A DNA stretch of 8,045 nucleotides from Parachlamydiaceae bacterium (GTDB lineage: Bacteria; Chlamydiota; Chlamydiia; Chlamydiales; Parachlamydiaceae), in assembly GCA_003164155.1 (NCBI GenBank), contig PLSG01000401.1, positions 1,418-9,462 of the forward strand, given 5' to 3'. The position numbers and the translations under genes were made by a program. The notes beneath the pieces are model-generated. The model had not been told where the DNA came from and ran no database searches. It was given only the letters and a program-made list of their open reading frames with translations. Position 1 is the first letter of the stretch. Every line of letters begins with the position of its first letter. Below are positions 6,459-8,045 of this stretch, one piece after another.

Positions 6459-6800
6459 ATGTCTATATCCCTTGTTCCAACCCACGATGCCGTACCCGCT
6501 GCTGAAGCCACACCTCCACCTACCAACCTACATTGCTTTTTATGCACACAAAACATCGAAACAGAGAACCGAGCCCTACAATTAACCTGCTCGCACATCT
6601 TTCACGAAAAATGCCTAGCAGCAATTCAACGCCATGGAAATCCACTCCACTGTCTTATCTGCGAAAACACGGTGCACTTCGACACTCAAAAAATAGAAAA
6701 AATTCGGGTGAAGGGACTTGGTAAAAAAAGAAATTCCTCGCCTTATAGCGAAAGTGAGGCAAAAGACGCCTCGCTGCCCACGAGTGAAAAAAAGAAATAG
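6459..6800 (+). CDS. Small RING-H2 finger protein, candidate secreted ubiquitin ligase
   Basis: This 113-residue protein carries one complete RING-H2 zinc-binding pattern: C26, C29, C44, H46, H49, C52, C65 and C68 (CFLC, then CSHIFHEKC, then CLIC). In eukaryotes such domains recruit ubiquitin-conjugating enzymes and act as E3 ligases. Leucine and isoleucine near the first and last metal pairs (L28, I67) would fit the usual E2-contact area. The N-terminal 25 residues are free of charge clusters and rich in S, T, P and A, as often seen in type III secretion substrates, but no proof can be read from them. The C-terminal 40 residues are basic and serine-rich (KGLGKKRN, ending KKK), possibly a nucleic-acid or nuclear targeting tail. 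There is no membrane segment. The start has AGGAG at 6448-6452, six bases away. The gene stands alone between a repeat-rich spacer and a strong hairpin. The fold is clear; ligase activity and secretion are inferred. Confidence 0.85.
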   Translation: MSISLVPTHDAVPAAEATPPPTNLHCFLCTQNIETENRALQLTCSHIFHEKCLAAIQRHGNPLHCLICENTVHFDTQKIEKIRVKGLGKKRNSSPYSESEAKDASLPTSEKKK

Positions 6801-6806
6801 GCATAC

Positions 6807-6827
6807 AGGGGGAGATTAACTCCCCCT
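6807..6827. terminator. Strong GC-rich hairpin between convergent genes, likely bidirectional terminator
   Basis: AGGGGGAG at 6807-6814 pairs perfectly with CTCCCCCT at 6820-6827 around ATTAA. It sits six bases after the RING gene stop codon and directly next to the stop of the minus-strand gene. On the plus strand only TTCATTTC follows, a weak T-run. On the minus strand a T-rich stretch appears about ten bases further on. The position between two converging genes makes termination the most likely role. Confidence 0.75.
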
Positions 6828-7304
6828 TCATTTCAAGGGCAGCCACGTCTTGCGCACGTTCATGCGCTTGTTGATGTGCGCCACCCCCTCCCCCTCGATC
6901 AAGCGCTCATCCGACAGTTGAGACGAAGACTGGTTGTATTTTTCCGCATAGCGAATCACTTTGGCCTGTATTCTCTGGATTTTTGACCTCTCTTGCACCG
7001 AAAGCTGCTCTTTTCTTTTTACTAGCAGCTTCATCTCCTCCGCGGATGTCCCCATTTTTTGATACACATTTTCATCCCACTTGTGAATGCGCACTAAATC
7101 GCGCTGCAAATGCACCAGCATTTTGGCAAGAGCCTTGAGTTTATCGCCTTCGTCCTCTTTTACAAGTAGTTCTGGGGTCTTTTGGGAGTCCAAAACGGCA
7201 GCTTCGGCCGCCGCTTTGGCTTGTCCCCAAAGCTTACTCATCTGCATCTTCCTTATGCCTTCAGTAAGTGCATCCTCAACTCTTGTAAAATTAACCTTTC
7301 CCAT
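6828..7304 (-). CDS. Hypothetical lysine-rich helical protein (158 aa)
   Basis: I cannot assign a function. The chosen start is the ATG at 7304, because AGGAGAGG (plus-strand CCTCTCCT at 7307-7314) lies just upstream. An in-frame ATG at 7355 would add 17 residues but has no ribosome binding site and lies where the predicted promoter would start transcription. The protein begins MGKVNFTRVEDALTEG and is almost entirely predicted helix: about 5-40 (A-, K- and E-rich), 50-75 (KALAKMLVHLQRDLVRIHKW), 85-120 (EEMKLLVKRKEQL, then SKIQRIQAKVIRYAEKY), with a serine-rich turn (NQSSSQ) before a basic C-terminus. There is no cysteine, signal peptide or membrane segment. It is soluble and probably coiled coil, which would suit a chaperone-like, scaffold or secretion-associated protein, but this is only a description of its shape. 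It is divergent from sthA and convergent with the RING gene. Confidence 0.75.
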   Translation of the reverse strand: MGKVNFTRVEDALTEGIRKMQMSKLWGQAKAAAEAAVLDSQKTPELLVKEDEGDKLKALAKMLVHLQRDLVRIHKWDENVYQKMGTSAEEMKLLVKRKEQLSVQERSKIQRIQAKVIRYAEKYNQSSSQLSDERLIEGEGVAHINKRMNVRKTWLPLK

Positions 7305-7359
7305 AACCTCTCCTGCGTTAAATTGACAATACACAAAACATTCTTCACTTCCCATCTAT

Positions 7360-7388
7360 ATTTTAACACGCTAAAATAAAACTTACAA
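7360..7388 (-). promoter_or_regulatory. Sigma-70-type promoter for the gene at 6828-7304
   Basis: On the minus strand, TTGTAA (7383-7388) is followed after 17 bases by TAAAAT (7360-7365). Transcription would start near 7353, leaving a leader of about 50 bases before the ATG at 7304. It lies in the 121-base divergent spacer shared with sthA. Confidence 0.5.
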
Positions 7389-7425
7389 ACAGATAGACAA
7401 CCGCAGAGCTTTAAGGGAGAGTAGG

Positions 7426-8045
7426 ATGCAAGAATTCAAGGTGGATTTGGCAGTGATTGGATCTGGTCCCGCCGGCCAAAAAGCTGCCATCCAAGGCGCT
7501 AAACTCGGCAAAAAGGTCGTGATGATCGAGCAAGATCCCATGCCGGGGGGGGCCTGTCTGTATACGGGGACGATTCCGTCCAAAACGCTGCGCGAAGCTA
7601 TCTTAGACCTCACCGGATTCCATCAGAAAAGCTTTTACGCCAAAGACTTGGCCATGAAAGATATTTCCATCCAAGAGCTCAATTTCCGCGTAAAAAAAGT
7701 GATTGAAGAGGAACGAGGCATCATCCACCGGCAATTTAAAAAGAATCACATTGAAATTGTCGTGGGAACAGCCACCTTCGAAAACCCCAATACGCTAAAC
7801 ATCTACACCTATCAACATGATTTCCTCTGCCGCATCACAGCTGAATACATCATTTTGGCCACCGGTTCAAAACCGCGCAATCCCCTCGATGTGCCGTTTG
7901 ATCAGGAAGTCATTTTGGATTCGACGACCCTATTGAGCATCGACCGCGTGCCCAATAGCTTTATAGTCCTAGGCGGCGGCATCATAGGTGCCGAATACGC
8001 CAGCTTTTTTGCCGCCTTGGGCAAAGATGTCACCGTCGTGGATCG
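7426..8045 (+). CDS. sthA: Soluble pyridine nucleotide transhydrogenase (partial, runs off the right edge)
   Basis: SthA is a cytoplasmic FAD enzyme that moves reducing equivalents between NADPH and NAD+, usually draining excess NADPH into NADH. Only the first 206 codons are present, somewhat under half of a typical 460-470 residue protein. Visible elements are the FAD-binding GSGPAG (12-17), an acidic residue ending the second strand (E35), the segment GGACLYTGTIPSKTLREA (41-58), ATGSKPR (145-151), and the second Rossmann motif GGGIIG (183-188) for the pyridine nucleotide. Dihydrolipoamide dehydrogenases and other disulfide oxidoreductases have C-x4-C at the redox site. Here C44 is followed by T49, the C-x4-T arrangement that marks SthA, and GTIPSK-LR is typical of SthA. 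The start has AAGGGAGAG at 7413-7421 just upstream. Dihydrolipoamide dehydrogenase is the alternative and is unlikely because of the missing second cysteine. The C-terminal dimerisation domain is outside the window. Confidence 0.9.
   Translation, partial: MQEFKVDLAVIGSGPAGQKAAIQGAKLGKKVVMIEQDPMPGGACLYTGTIPSKTLREAILDLTGFHQKSFYAKDLAMKDISIQELNFRVKKVIEEERGIIHRQFKKNHIEIVVGTATFENPNTLNIYTYQHDFLCRITAEYIILATGSKPRNPLDVPFDQEVILDSTTLLSIDRVPNSFIVLGGGIIGAEYASFFAALGKDVTVVD

Noticed and set aside
7323..7328. TTGACA upstream of sthA as its -35 box
   Set aside because: No -10-like hexamer lies 15-19 bases downstream on the plus strand; the nearest TATATT is 28 bases away.

Overview
The window most likely comes from an amoeba-associated member of the Chlamydiota (Parachlamydia/Waddlia/Criblamydia/Estrella type). 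The main support is the DnaG primase, whose N-terminal zinc-ribbon region has wording I recall from chlamydial primases (for example GDAIQFLMQH). A small eukaryote-like RING-H2 protein, two proteins I cannot place, and gene-poor AT-rich spacers holding short dispersed palindromes fit the same picture. The lineage is inferred, not proven.

Layout. 1-195 is a spacer with possible hairpins and a weak promoter. 196-1269 (+) and 1285-2265 (-) are two convergent genes of unknown function, separated by only 15 bases. 2266-2642 is an AT-rich spacer with a good promoter for the minus-strand unknown gene and, next to the following gene, a pyrimidine/purine-rich palindrome. 2643-3953 (-) is a major facilitator superfamily transporter, divergent from dnaG at 4108-5886 (+). 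5887-6458 is a long spacer that holds a second copy of the palindrome family, a 185-base inverted repeat built from CGCAAAG/CTTTGCG units, an 8-base tandem repeat, and a 20-base perfect palindrome upstream of the RING gene. 6459-6800 (+) encodes the RING-H2 protein. A strong hairpin separates it from a convergent, lysine-rich 158-residue protein (6828-7304, -). At 7426 a gene for soluble pyridine nucleotide transhydrogenase (SthA) begins and runs off the right edge.

How the genes relate. Almost every gene is a separate transcription unit, because neighbours are convergent or divergent; there is no operon in view. DnaG is core replication machinery and SthA balances NADH and NADPH pools. The transporter is probably a small-molecule carrier of unknown substrate. 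The RING protein is the best candidate for a host-directed factor, since bacteria have no ubiquitin system of their own. The two unknown proteins at the left may also be lineage-specific host-interaction genes, but nothing in the sequence proves this.

I do not see a defence system, CRISPR array, integrase, transposase, rRNA or tRNA. The most unusual content is the RING-H2 gene and the two families of intergenic palindromic repeats.
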